Under the pieces are notes generated by a model. It worked only from the letters and a program-made list of their open reading frames with translations. It had not been told where the DNA came from and did no database searches. DNA of 64,000 bases from Wolbachia endosymbiont (group B) of Parapoynx stratiotata (GTDB lineage Bacteria > Pseudomonadota > Alphaproteobacteria > Rickettsiales > Anaplasmataceae). The position numbers and the translations under genes are program-made. Position 1 is the first letter of the stretch, and each line of letters begins with the position of its first letter. The stretch is from NCBI RefSeq assembly GCF_947250635.1, contig NZ_OX366335.1:186001-250000 (forward strand), read 5' to 3'. Shown in pieces: positions 55,792 through 64,000 of the stretch.

Positions 55792-58390
55792 AACTAAACT
55801 GTCATTACTGTTAGTTGCGATATTTTTGTTAAATATAGATTTTTTGCTCTCATATCCAGTGTTTGCAGATACAGTAAGTGGTACTGACAAAACGGAATTT
55901 GTTAGCAGATTTAATTCTACTGGCAGCTTTAGTCGTGCTTCTAATCCTGACTGTAAGGCGTTTAAAACAGCTGCAGCAGTTGCTGGGATAGCAATTGCTA
56001 TTGGTGCAATATTTACTGGTATTGTTTTGATTGTTTCTTCCGCTGGTGTATTTACTGCTATTGTTATTGTTGGAATGATAGCTGCAATTGTTGGAGTCTG
56101 GAAAGCAATAGGGGGGCTTGTTGTTTGTGAACATAGTTTTGTTAAACACCCAGTTGCACGTGGTCATGATGGAACATACAAAAATTTTAAAGAAGACACA
56201 GGTTATAGTGGCTGCACCAATAAAAATTACCAAACAGAAGATGAATATTTTTCTTGTTTACAAGATAAAGCTCGGGAAAACGTGAACAAAAAAGACTATG
56301 ACGGGAAAAGAGCAGAAAAAGAAGCCTTAAATTCTAACGTTCAGGAGAGTACAGAAAGTTATTACTGGCCAAAAAACGGTGTGCAATACAGTGAATATAT
56401 AGAAATATGTCATCGAAATCCTTTAACTTTTGGTAATCTTTTTAACAAGAAAGACTTTGATTCCAGAGAAAAACCTGGATACATAGACTTTGATGTAAGG
56501 GAAAAAGATACTGGATATGTAGATGGGTCATGGTCCCCGACGGTCGATGGTGAGCTGAAATGTAAAGTTCTCAAAGCAGGACAGAGCGAACCCATACATG
56601 GATCAACATTTAAAGCAGTGAAAAAAATGGGCAGATTATGTGTGGAGTTAGCAAGTGTGAGAATGCTTGGTATCGAAATGACTCCTTGGCCGCAAGGGGT
56701 TGATATGGGGTGCACGGAATTGCCACCTGACCCACTTGCTCCTATGTGTGAAAAATCTGTGATGAAATTCAAAAATAAAGATGGTACGGGTGAATATAAT
56801 GTTGATCTTAGCGACCCTATAAATAAAGATAAAGATTACAAAACTATTATAAGGGAAAAGGAAAAAGAAGGAAAAATTTTTGTAGATTATGACAATAAAA
56901 GCTGTTTTAGCTCGTATGTCTCTGAAGCTTGCTACAATCAAGCGGGAAGTAAGTCATTATCTCCTATTCCCATAACTTCTATGATAGTGCAATGTATTAA
57001 GGAGTCGTTAGATAATTTAGTGGCAGGTATTGATTCAAGTGGTAACTTACTTACAGACAAAAATGGACATGCTAAGGGTAGTTTTTTGTCTGTAGCACAA
57101 AAAAGACTGAAGAACACTGTTACTGCTATCTTAATTTTAGCTTTGATATTGTTCTCTATAAAAGCCATGTCTGGTGGAATGCGTAGTCCACAAGAAATGT
57201 ATATATTGATCATTAAGTTTGCTTTGGTGATTTACTTCACAACAGGTAGTACCATGTCTCATTATTACGGGGAATTAACAAAACTTTCGAACGGCTTATC
57301 AGAAATAGTGCTTAAAGCTTCATCTGAGAGTAAAAATATATGTAATTATGAGGCAGGTAAAGATTATGAATACAATCGTGAAGGGCAGAAGGTATCCTAC
57401 AGTTATCTTGCACCTTGGGATAGGCTTGATTGCAGAATTTTATTTTATTTAGGTGCACCTTTAGATGGAATTGGTGGCAAAATTGGTACTGGAGGTGTTG
57501 CAACTTTAGCGGTTTTGCTTGGCGCTGCTCCTGTCTTGTTAGTTGCAGGTTCGGTGATTGGTATTATTTTCGCTGGTGGACAAATTTTAGTAGCTCTTGT
57601 CTGTATATTTATGGCCATTTTGCTGATGATGGTTATTTTGTGGATGTGCTATGTATTTATTTTATCTATAGTTGCTTTAAGTGTAATTGTTATTCTATCA
57701 CCTTTGTTTATTCCTATGGTTTTATTCCAACACACCAAAGGATATTTTGATGGTTGGCTAAAAGAGTTAATTACCTACAGTTTATACCCAGTTATCCTTT
57801 TTGCATTTCTATCTTTTATGTTCATAGCATGTGATAAAATCTATTTTAAAAATTTAAATTTTAAACTGGACGAGTCATATAAAAATGAACAACCAGACAA
57901 GTCATATGAAAAGAAACAAGCAGAAATCTCATATAGTAAGAAAAAACAGTGGTTTAAATTGAAAGATGGGGAATGTGATAAAAATGAAACTACTCTCGCA
58001 TGTATGATGCAAAATTATAGCTTTAAAAAGAGCAGCATACTTGGTCTATTCGACTTTACATACATGGAGTTTGGCAGCTCTCTAATCGGAGAATTATTAA
58101 AATTGTGTTTAGTATTATTCCTCTTTTACCACTTTTTAAACGTTCTTCCCGGCATGGCTGCTGAGCTTGCTGGTAATCACAGAGCAGCACTTGGTTCGGG
58201 TAGCACTCCTGCACAAATGGTGAATAAAGCTTTATCTGCTGCCAAAGCTGCTGCTGGAGGTGCTGGTCAAGTTGCTGCTGCGGCTGTAAATAAGGTAAGA
58301 GGGGCTATTGGAGGAGGTGGAGATGATAATAAGGGATCGGGATCTTCCTCTAGTGAATCTATAAAACCAGTGGAGAGTGAGCGCAGGTGA
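55784..58390 (+). CDS. virB6-1: VirB6 family inner-membrane protein, paralogue 1
   Basis: The 868-residue protein has a signal-like N-terminus (residues 5-28). Residues about 60-110 are hydrophobic ('AAAVAGIAIAIGAIFTGIVL' onward). A large Cys-rich soluble region lies at about 115-440, then the TrbL/VirB6 core with five to six helices (about 440-700, including 'LSVIVILSPLFIPMVLFQHTK'). The tail is Gly/Ala/Ser-rich. The 'GRLCVEL...CTELPPDPLAP' spot resembles the 954-residue secreted protein of the accessory operon. Extended VirB6 proteins are a Rickettsiales hallmark, with an exported domain outside a VirB6 channel. It is coupled to virB4. Confidence 0.93.
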   Translation: MFKTKLSLLLVAIFLLNIDFLLSYPVFADTVSGTDKTEFVSRFNSTGSFSRASNPDCKAFKTAAAVAGIAIAIGAIFTGIVLIVSSAGVFTAIVIVGMIAAIVGVWKAIGGLVVCEHSFVKHPVARGHDGTYKNFKEDTGYSGCTNKNYQTEDEYFSCLQDKARENVNKKDYDGKRAEKEALNSNVQESTESYYWPKNGVQYSEYIEICHRNPLTFGNLFNKKDFDSREKPGYIDFDVREKDTGYVDGSWSPTVDGELKCKVLKAGQSEPIHGSTFKAVKKMGRLCVELASVRMLGIEMTPWPQGVDMGCTELPPDPLAPMCEKSVMKFKNKDGTGEYNVDLSDPINKDKDYKTIIREKEKEGKIFVDYDNKSCFSSYVSEACYNQAGSKSLSPIPITSMIVQCIKESLDNLVAGIDSSGNLLTDKNGHAKGSFLSVAQKRLKNTVTAILILALILFSIKAMSGGMRSPQEMYILIIKFALVIYFTTGSTMSHYYGELTKLSNGLSEIVLKASSESKNICNYEAGKDYEYNREGQKVSYSYLAPWDRLDCRILFYLGAPLDGIGGKIGTGGVATLAVLLGAAPVLLVAGSVIGIIFAGGQILVALVCIFMAILLMMVILWMCYVFILSIVALSVIVILSPLFIPMVLFQHTKGYFDGWLKELITYSLYPVILFAFLSFMFIACDKIYFKNLNFKLDESYKNEQPDKSYEKKQAEISYSKKKQWFKLKDGECDKNETTLACMMQNYSFKKSSILGLFDFTYMEFGSSLIGELLKLCLVLFLFYHFLNVLPGMAAELAGNHRAALGSGSTPAQMVNKALSAAKAAAGGAGQVAAAAVNKVRGAIGGGGDDNKGSGSSSSESIKPVESERR

Positions 58391-58397
58391 GTAACAG

Positions 58398-60767
58398 ATG
58401 TTTGAACATTTGAGCAACCAAAACTTGGTTAAGCTATGCATAAGTTTTGTGATACTCTTTTTATTATCTGGGTGCGGGTGTATTAAGCCAGAAGATTCAT
58501 CAGGCTTGCGTGAGAAATTGGATATAGTATCAACAGAGCAGAAATGGGTTGATTCTGGAGTCTATATTTCGGATAAAATAAAAGTAACAGAGATTAATAT
58601 AATACCTGATAAGGTTAATTTTTGTTCGCAATATAAAGATTTTGCAATTGAACCTGGAGTAAGAAACGTTACATTACCGTTTGCGCTTAAAGCTGGCGAT
58701 GCGATAAGCTTTAGTGTTGTTGGAAGTAAAATGTGTAAAAACGATAATGGCACGGTCACCTATAAAAAAATTGACGAGAGTTGCGGTGAAGGAGAGACGG
58801 AGTATTTTGCACATGTTTTAAATCAAGAGAATTGTCAAGGTGAAATATGCCCTAATAAATATATTATAGGTGACGCAAAATGGTTGAATGGAAAAGAATA
58901 CTGGAATCCAAGTTTTGTAAAATCTGATCAAGATGAAAAGAAGATTGAAAATATCATTAATTCTATCAAACAAGGAGAAAATATAGACTGCAGGAGGCTT
59001 TCAAGCAGTCAGAAAGGTGAGATAGATACGTACCTTTTAAATCTTGCCTGTGAGAATATGTGTTACTATGCTAATCAAAATTGTGTTCTGATTGAGTCTA
59101 ATACCATAGATGATGGCAGTGTGGCTAAAAAACTTGGTGATGCTTTAGTTATTGGTAATGCTGAGGCCAGCAAAATTATTAAAGAGATTGTGGAAAAGGA
59201 GATCAAAACTTATATTCCATCGTTAGTAGTGTCAATGGAGAAAGAAGAACTTGAACACGAGAGAGGCAATATACGTACTAATTATGATTATGAAATAAAG
59301 AACAATCACCCCCAAGGTGAGAAATTAACTTTCACCTTTAATACTAAGGGCAAGGGTGGTTTCAATATAAGAGTAACGAAGAACCATAGTCTAAAAAACA
59401 ACTTATATATACATGTTTCTGATAAGTTTCCTGAGCACAATCCTGGTGAAATTCTGGGGGATATACCTGTGGATATCAGTGAAGTTCATAATACTGAGTA
59501 TATGGAAAGATTAAAAGAAAAGCTAAAAGACAAGAGTGGCACTATATATTACGGAATAAGAGATCATGGCTGTGATTATAAGAAAAATGAGGGTCAGTTT
59601 AGTATTAACCTTACAACTAAAGAGCCACCTGTAAGAACTTTTAGTGCGATATATAATTTTTTTGATGAAAAAGTAAAAACTGCATTTTTCGGTTCTAGCT
59701 ACAAAGACACTAACGCGATTCACTCTGATACTAGCCCTGTGAAGTCTCTTTATCAAAGTTTTGTAGCATCAAATAGAACAAATACCATCAGATCTACAAT
59801 AGTGTCGTTATTAGTATTATATATAGTTTTATACACCCTTTATTACTTTTTTGGATTGTCTCATGCTTCTATATATGAATTTTTAATTATATGTGTAAAG
59901 ATAGGAGTTATTACCCAATTGCTGAACGATAACAGTTGGAGTTTTTTTTATAACAATGCATTTTCTATTTTTGTTAATGCTCCAAAACAGTTAATAGAAA
60001 TAGCAAATTTCAGAGGTACAACATCAAATGTTTTTGAATTTCTTGATTTACCGCTCAATAGGTTTTTATCAGCACACTCAGTGTTACTAATAGTATCTCT
60101 TATATTCTCTGGTCCTTTGGGTATTGTATCGTTTTGCTTGGTGATTTGGGGTTTGATAACAGTGAGCTTATCGATGTTTAACGCCTTATTTTCTTTTATC
60201 ACATCTATAGCAATAGTTGCATTATTGCTTTCCTTGGCGCCTCTTTTTATTATTTGCCTTCTATTTGGATATACTAGACAGATGTTTCACAATTGGGTCA
60301 AAAATTTAGCAAGATTTGCAATTCATCCGGTAGTGCTTTTAATTTTTATATCATTAATAAGCCAGGTTATGGATTATATTGTGTATTCGGTCTTTAATTT
60401 TGAGGTCTGCCCTACATGTATACTTAATCTTAACTTAAGGATTTTTAATCCTTGTATTTTTTACGGTTATGCTTCCAAACATGTACCTAATATCACCGCT
60501 ATGATGGCTTTTGTGATTTTGGGACATGCCATGAAAGCTTTAGTTGAAGCATCTTCAACAATATCTGATTCGTTGTTTGGTGTTTATGTAGCAAGCGAAC
60601 CAGGAAGGCAATATCAGCAAAGCTTAATGGGAACAGTAGGTTTAGATGAACAAAGTATCCAAAGAAGAGCAGGTCAGCAATCTGGTACACCAAGTCGAAG
60701 ACCTCAAATACCACAATCAGCTCAAAGATCAGCACCTAAAATACCGACAAACACAGGAAATCAATGA
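58398..60767 (+). CDS. virB6-2: VirB6 family protein, paralogue 2 (lipoprotein)
   Basis: The 789-residue protein opens with a lipoprotein signal ending LLSGC (Cys26), then a Cys-rich soluble region to about residue 445 and the VirB6 core with several helices ('LSLAPLFIICLLFGYTRQMFHNWVKNLARFAIHPV' region, about 610-645). Its Gln/Pro-rich tail ends near 'KIPTNTGNQ'. The D-W-V-D-S-G-V type segment near the start of the mature part ('QKWVDSGVYISDK') recurs in paralogue 3. Its stop overlaps the next start (ATGA at 60764-60767). Confidence 0.92.
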   Translation: MFEHLSNQNLVKLCISFVILFLLSGCGCIKPEDSSGLREKLDIVSTEQKWVDSGVYISDKIKVTEINIIPDKVNFCSQYKDFAIEPGVRNVTLPFALKAGDAISFSVVGSKMCKNDNGTVTYKKIDESCGEGETEYFAHVLNQENCQGEICPNKYIIGDAKWLNGKEYWNPSFVKSDQDEKKIENIINSIKQGENIDCRRLSSSQKGEIDTYLLNLACENMCYYANQNCVLIESNTIDDGSVAKKLGDALVIGNAEASKIIKEIVEKEIKTYIPSLVVSMEKEELEHERGNIRTNYDYEIKNNHPQGEKLTFTFNTKGKGGFNIRVTKNHSLKNNLYIHVSDKFPEHNPGEILGDIPVDISEVHNTEYMERLKEKLKDKSGTIYYGIRDHGCDYKKNEGQFSINLTTKEPPVRTFSAIYNFFDEKVKTAFFGSSYKDTNAIHSDTSPVKSLYQSFVASNRTNTIRSTIVSLLVLYIVLYTLYYFFGLSHASIYEFLIICVKIGVITQLLNDNSWSFFYNNAFSIFVNAPKQLIEIANFRGTTSNVFEFLDLPLNRFLSAHSVLLIVSLIFSGPLGIVSFCLVIWGLITVSLSMFNALFSFITSIAIVALLLSLAPLFIICLLFGYTRQMFHNWVKNLARFAIHPVVLLIFISLISQVMDYIVYSVFNFEVCPTCILNLNLRIFNPCIFYGYASKHVPNITAMMAFVILGHAMKALVEASSTISDSLFGVYVASEPGRQYQQSLMGTVGLDEQSIQRRAGQQSGTPSRRPQIPQSAQRSAPKIPTNTGNQ

Positions 60768-63688
60768 TGAGCAGAAAATCATTATTATTGATACTATGTC
60801 TTGTAATTACTGGCTGCACAATGGATTGTGTTGAACCTGGGTTGCAGAGTAGAAATACTAGTGTCAGTATAGATGTTCCAGTGCGTGAAGCTGGCGAAGG
60901 AGTTAAAATTCATTGGGTTGATTCTGGTCAAGTAATTAGCAAGGATGAGAAAATCAAATTTACTCTTGGTGGGTCAGTAAATTTTTGTCCTCTTAAAGAA
61001 GGGAAAAATCCAAAGAGAGTACTTGTGCCTGCTGTATTTTGTGCTAATGATTTAATACCAAATTACAGTAATAAGTTAATTGATAATGCTAGCCTTGATG
61101 AACGAGAAATATGTGGGGATATAGGCTTTGGAAATAATGAATTCTATAGCAATAGACGTTATGTAGATACTGGAATTAAAGCAAATCCTGGTGATACATT
61201 AAGGTTTAGCTTAGTTCCTAGAAAAATGACAATTAATTGTGATAAATTAGAAGACCTTAAAGGAAAGGTTATTTTTGATGACGATTATTACAAAAATAAG
61301 GATAGTAAAGCTAGCGCAGGAGAGGTATGTAAAGGAGGTAAGTTTTTTTATAAAGATGAGCAAGATAGCAAAAAGGAATTTGAACTTGATCGACTAGATA
61401 AAAGGAAAGATAAAGATGGGAAAGAAGAGGATCAACAGTATAGATACTTGGTTGGTAATGGCTACACTCCATATGATAATAAGGTACATTTTAATAAGGA
61501 TTATATTCAAAATTCATGGATAAATGGCGCATTGTTAGATTTACGACGAACTAAAATAGGACTGAATGAATTATGTAATGGGAAAAGGTGTGATTTTAAT
61601 GAGCTGAACAAATACAGTTCTTATGAACTTAATTGTTACTATCATAATATATGTTACAACGCAAAAGGTATAGGGGAGAATTGCGTCTCTTCTATAAGGT
61701 ATGAGAAGTATGATAAAAGAAATACATGTGACATGTATTCTCACCTTAAACGTATTGAGGATGAACTAAAAGAGATTGAAAAAAATAAGAGGGATTCTAA
61801 GCAGATTGACATTAATTTAATATCAAATTCTAAATTAAACTTCAAAGAGGACAGAGAAGATATTTCTTGGGCTGAGGCTCTTGTTGCAAAAGTTGGCGAT
61901 CTTAATAATCAGAATACTGCTAAAGGTATTCAATGTTTTCCAGAGAGAAAGGGTGCAAAAGGGGATAATGTGTGTTCGCAAATTGGTGATAATTTTGAAC
62001 ATTTTTCTTTGAAATTAAATCATGATTATAAAATAGATGAAAAAGATATAATACCTGGTAGTAGTGTGATGCTTGCTATAGCAAGTAATGGCAACTACCA
62101 ACTTCATAGAGGTGGATATCATGTTGCAGTGACTAGATCATGTAACTTCGATAGTGGTGAAAAACTGTATATGTACTTGGGTGATAGCCCGCCAGGAGAT
62201 CCATCTGTTCGAAAGACTAATAATTTCAAAAAAGTAAAGAAATTAGATAAAATAACAGAGGATAATGTAGACTATTACATAATAGATGGAAGTCATTTGG
62301 TAAATGAAGAGTCTAAGAAAATATATTTTGGTATTAATGTAGAAAACGTAGAGAAAGATGATATTACGGATAAAGATAGCAAATATTATGAAGATAACAA
62401 ATACACAGTAAATTTATTTTTAAAAAGAAAAATAAACGATTTTATTTCATCAACTGTAAACAAGATTTTTGATTTCATAACAGACGGGAGTGAAGACGGA
62501 ATTAAAATTCCATATGAAGGATATAGAAAGGGGCTTCTACAAGGAATAAGAGCTTTGCTTATTCTATACGTTATATTTACTGTTGTTGGCTATATGCTTG
62601 GAACAATACAATTAAGTAAATTCGATTTTATTATAAGAATATTCAAAATAGCATTTATAGCTTTTGCTTTTAGTGATAGAAGTTGGGAATTCTTTGGTAC
62701 AACTTTGTCTGGGCTTTTTGTTGATGGTAGCATTTATTTAGTTGATAGTTTTTCTGGCTATATAGGAGAAGGAGGTAAAAAATTTGCATTCTTAGATTTA
62801 ACAGCGGGAGTATTATTTACAGGAGAAACATGGCTGAAATTTTTGTCTTTAATGCTATCAGGACCTTTTGGCTTTATTGCATTTTTGGCAATACTTTATG
62901 CTACTTTTGTGTTTTTAAGATGCATTATTAGTGCTACGTTTAAGTATGTAATATCTACTGTTTTAGTGGCATTTTTATTGTCATTGGCACCTTTATTTAT
63001 CGTATTTATTCTATTTCAACAAACTAAAACATTATTTGATAATTGGATAAAAACGCTGGCTCATGTTTCATTGCAACCAGTCATTTTATTTTCATCCTTG
63101 TCTCTTTTAAACCAGTTAATGTATTCAGTTCTATACAACCTCACAAATTTTTCTGCATGCTATCAATGCTTAATTAGTGTAAATTTTTTATCGTATGATC
63201 TGTGTCTTATGAAATCAATATTACCTCTTGGGTATAGTCCTGGTACTAGTGTTGATGTTGCGCTCAGTACTGGAGAAAGGGCTGTTGGGCACTTTGCAGC
63301 ATTACCTATAGATCTAATCCAGGCATTTATATATCTCATCATTGCTAGTTCAATGGAAGCTTTTGTTTCTATATCAGAAACTATGGCGCAGGCGTTGTTC
63401 AGCTCTGGTTATGGAGTTGCTCAAAGTGTTAGTCATATTTCTAGGAGCGCATCACAAGCTATGCTGTCAACTGTTGGCCTTGATGATAGAACCCAAAATA
63501 TGATACATAACATCAAGCAGGGAATGAGTAAAGATCGTAGCAAAATTGAAGCTAAATTGCCTGATACACCAAAGCAAGCAGATGGGAAAGGGAGTGCTGG
63601 CAGAGAAATGAGCAAATCTGAAACACTAAGCCAGCCAGATAAGCAAAAGGATTCTGATAAAACAAAAGGACAAGTCAAGGAAGATTGA
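60764..63688 (+). CDS. virB6-3: VirB6 family protein, paralogue 3 (lipoprotein)
   Basis: The 974-residue protein has a lipobox VITGC (Cys18) after a short signal. A long lysine- and cysteine-rich exported domain (about 20-600) shares 'IHWVDSGQVIS' with paralogue 2's 'QKWVDSGVYIS'. The VirB6 core follows (about 600-880, 'LSLAPLFIVFILFQQTKTLFDNWIKTLAH' region). A charged, probably disordered tail ends at KGQVKED. It is translationally coupled to paralogue 2; the next gene starts after an 81-bp gap. Confidence 0.92.
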   Translation: MMSRKSLLLILCLVITGCTMDCVEPGLQSRNTSVSIDVPVREAGEGVKIHWVDSGQVISKDEKIKFTLGGSVNFCPLKEGKNPKRVLVPAVFCANDLIPNYSNKLIDNASLDEREICGDIGFGNNEFYSNRRYVDTGIKANPGDTLRFSLVPRKMTINCDKLEDLKGKVIFDDDYYKNKDSKASAGEVCKGGKFFYKDEQDSKKEFELDRLDKRKDKDGKEEDQQYRYLVGNGYTPYDNKVHFNKDYIQNSWINGALLDLRRTKIGLNELCNGKRCDFNELNKYSSYELNCYYHNICYNAKGIGENCVSSIRYEKYDKRNTCDMYSHLKRIEDELKEIEKNKRDSKQIDINLISNSKLNFKEDREDISWAEALVAKVGDLNNQNTAKGIQCFPERKGAKGDNVCSQIGDNFEHFSLKLNHDYKIDEKDIIPGSSVMLAIASNGNYQLHRGGYHVAVTRSCNFDSGEKLYMYLGDSPPGDPSVRKTNNFKKVKKLDKITEDNVDYYIIDGSHLVNEESKKIYFGINVENVEKDDITDKDSKYYEDNKYTVNLFLKRKINDFISSTVNKIFDFITDGSEDGIKIPYEGYRKGLLQGIRALLILYVIFTVVGYMLGTIQLSKFDFIIRIFKIAFIAFAFSDRSWEFFGTTLSGLFVDGSIYLVDSFSGYIGEGGKKFAFLDLTAGVLFTGETWLKFLSLMLSGPFGFIAFLAILYATFVFLRCIISATFKYVISTVLVAFLLSLAPLFIVFILFQQTKTLFDNWIKTLAHVSLQPVILFSSLSLLNQLMYSVLYNLTNFSACYQCLISVNFLSYDLCLMKSILPLGYSPGTSVDVALSTGERAVGHFAALPIDLIQAFIYLIIASSMEAFVSISETMAQALFSSGYGVAQSVSHISRSASQAMLSTVGLDDRTQNMIHNIKQGMSKDRSKIEAKLPDTPKQADGKGSAGREMSKSETLSQPDKQKDSDKTKGQVKED

Positions 63689-63769
63689 TGAGATATATGG
63701 AGTAACTAATTAAAAAGATATTTGAAGTAAGGTTTTAGAAATTTATTCTGTATTGGAAAAAGTTTAGGT

Positions 63770-64000
63770 ATGCAATCACGCTTAGGCAAATGTTGGTTTA
63801 GGTTATTAATTTTGGTAATCTGTGTTCTGGTTACAGGTTGTAGTAAGAATGATATGCCTTTTCCAAGATGTATATCTGCTGATTATTTTGGTCCTGAACC
63901 CATTGCAATTGGTGCTCATTTTTCAAGAGATCATGATGCTTTTGTTCCAGAAGATGGAGAAATTATTGATCCTAATACTGGCGAAATTAATTATGGTTTT
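63770..64000 (+). CDS. virB6-4: VirB6 family protein, paralogue 4, N-terminal part (continues past window)
   Basis: An ATG at 63770 opens a frame that stays open for 77 codons to the window edge. It begins with a lipoprotein signal ending LVTGC (Cys24), followed by 'SKNDMPFPRC' and an acidic stretch. Position and signal match the series of lipidated VirB6 paralogues, and a fourth such gene is normal in the Wolbachia virB3 operon. The VirB6 core is outside the window, so the family call rests on context. Upstream 'ggaaaaagtttaggt' holds only a weak ribosome site. Confidence 0.72.
   Translation, partial: MQSRLGKCWFRLLILVICVLVTGCSKNDMPFPRCISADYFGPEPIAIGAHFSRDHDAFVPEDGEIIDPNTGEINYGF

Overview
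This window is very likely a piece of a Wolbachia chromosome (Rickettsiales, Anaplasmataceae; obligate intracellular endosymbiont). The evidence is the AT-rich sequence, the dispersed palindromes built on 'cagtgtcaagcactgg'-type cores (Wolbachia palindromic elements), two ankyrin-repeat genes, a class I lysyl-tRNA synthetase, a virB3-virB4-virB6 operon with several VirB6 paralogues, an F0 ATP synthase operon without F1 genes, and scattered single housekeeping genes. I cannot assign a strain. No phage, insertion-sequence transposase, rRNA or CRISPR array is visible. The only tRNA I found is tRNA-His(GTG).

Layout. 1-2.5 kb: a partial AsmA-like gene, a palindrome-rich spacer and murJ. 2.6-9.4 kb: tRNA-His, a small membrane protein, mnmG and pepP (both carrying in-frame palindromic-element insertions), a conserved small protein, an esterase and an SDR-family gene. 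9.4-10.8 kb: an ankyrin gene whose last codons lie inside a small terminal-inverted-repeat element. 10.8-16.4 kb, minus strand: an accessory type IV secretion cluster with a VirB2-like protein, a divergent second VirB4 and a 954-residue secreted Cys-rich protein. 16.5-24.8 kb: a Ser-rich protein with a C-terminal hydrophobic hairpin, a nitronate monooxygenase-like gene, cytochrome b561, nuoD, recJ and miaB. 24.8-34.1 kb: ileS, a 996-residue coiled-coil protein, pheT and two small proteins. 34.2-40.8 kb: atpB-atpE-atpG-atpF, a GT2 glycosyltransferase, ctaA and pccA. 40.9-46.8 kb: a frameshifted ankyrin-like gene, gltX, a repeat-rich spacer, hsp20, pdxJ, an HU-family gene, rpsI and rplM. 46.9-51.4 kb: a TolC-family gene, a PopZ-like gene, rlmE and a second ankyrin gene. 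51.4-64 kb: lysS, then virB3-virB4-virB6-1-virB6-2-virB6-3 and the start of a fourth virB6-like gene.

The two secretion clusters probably serve one P-type (VirB/D4-like) apparatus. The 53-64 kb operon supplies the active ATPase and the inner-membrane VirB6 proteins with large lipidated or exported domains. The 10.8-16.4 kb operon supplies a pilin-like subunit, a VirB4 with an altered Walker A, and an exported Cys-rich partner.

The most unusual non-coding structure is a family of repeated promoter-leader cassettes. Two copies (23.1-23.3 kb minus; 43.05-43.28 kb plus) share a TTGACA-N17 promoter, a 20-nt leader box, a strong AGGAGG site and an 8-codon micro-ORF. A third locus (51.4 kb minus) shares only the promoter core with the first copy. 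Two small elements with terminal inverted repeats and no coding capacity (10.5-10.7 kb and 43.5-43.85 kb) share ends with each other.
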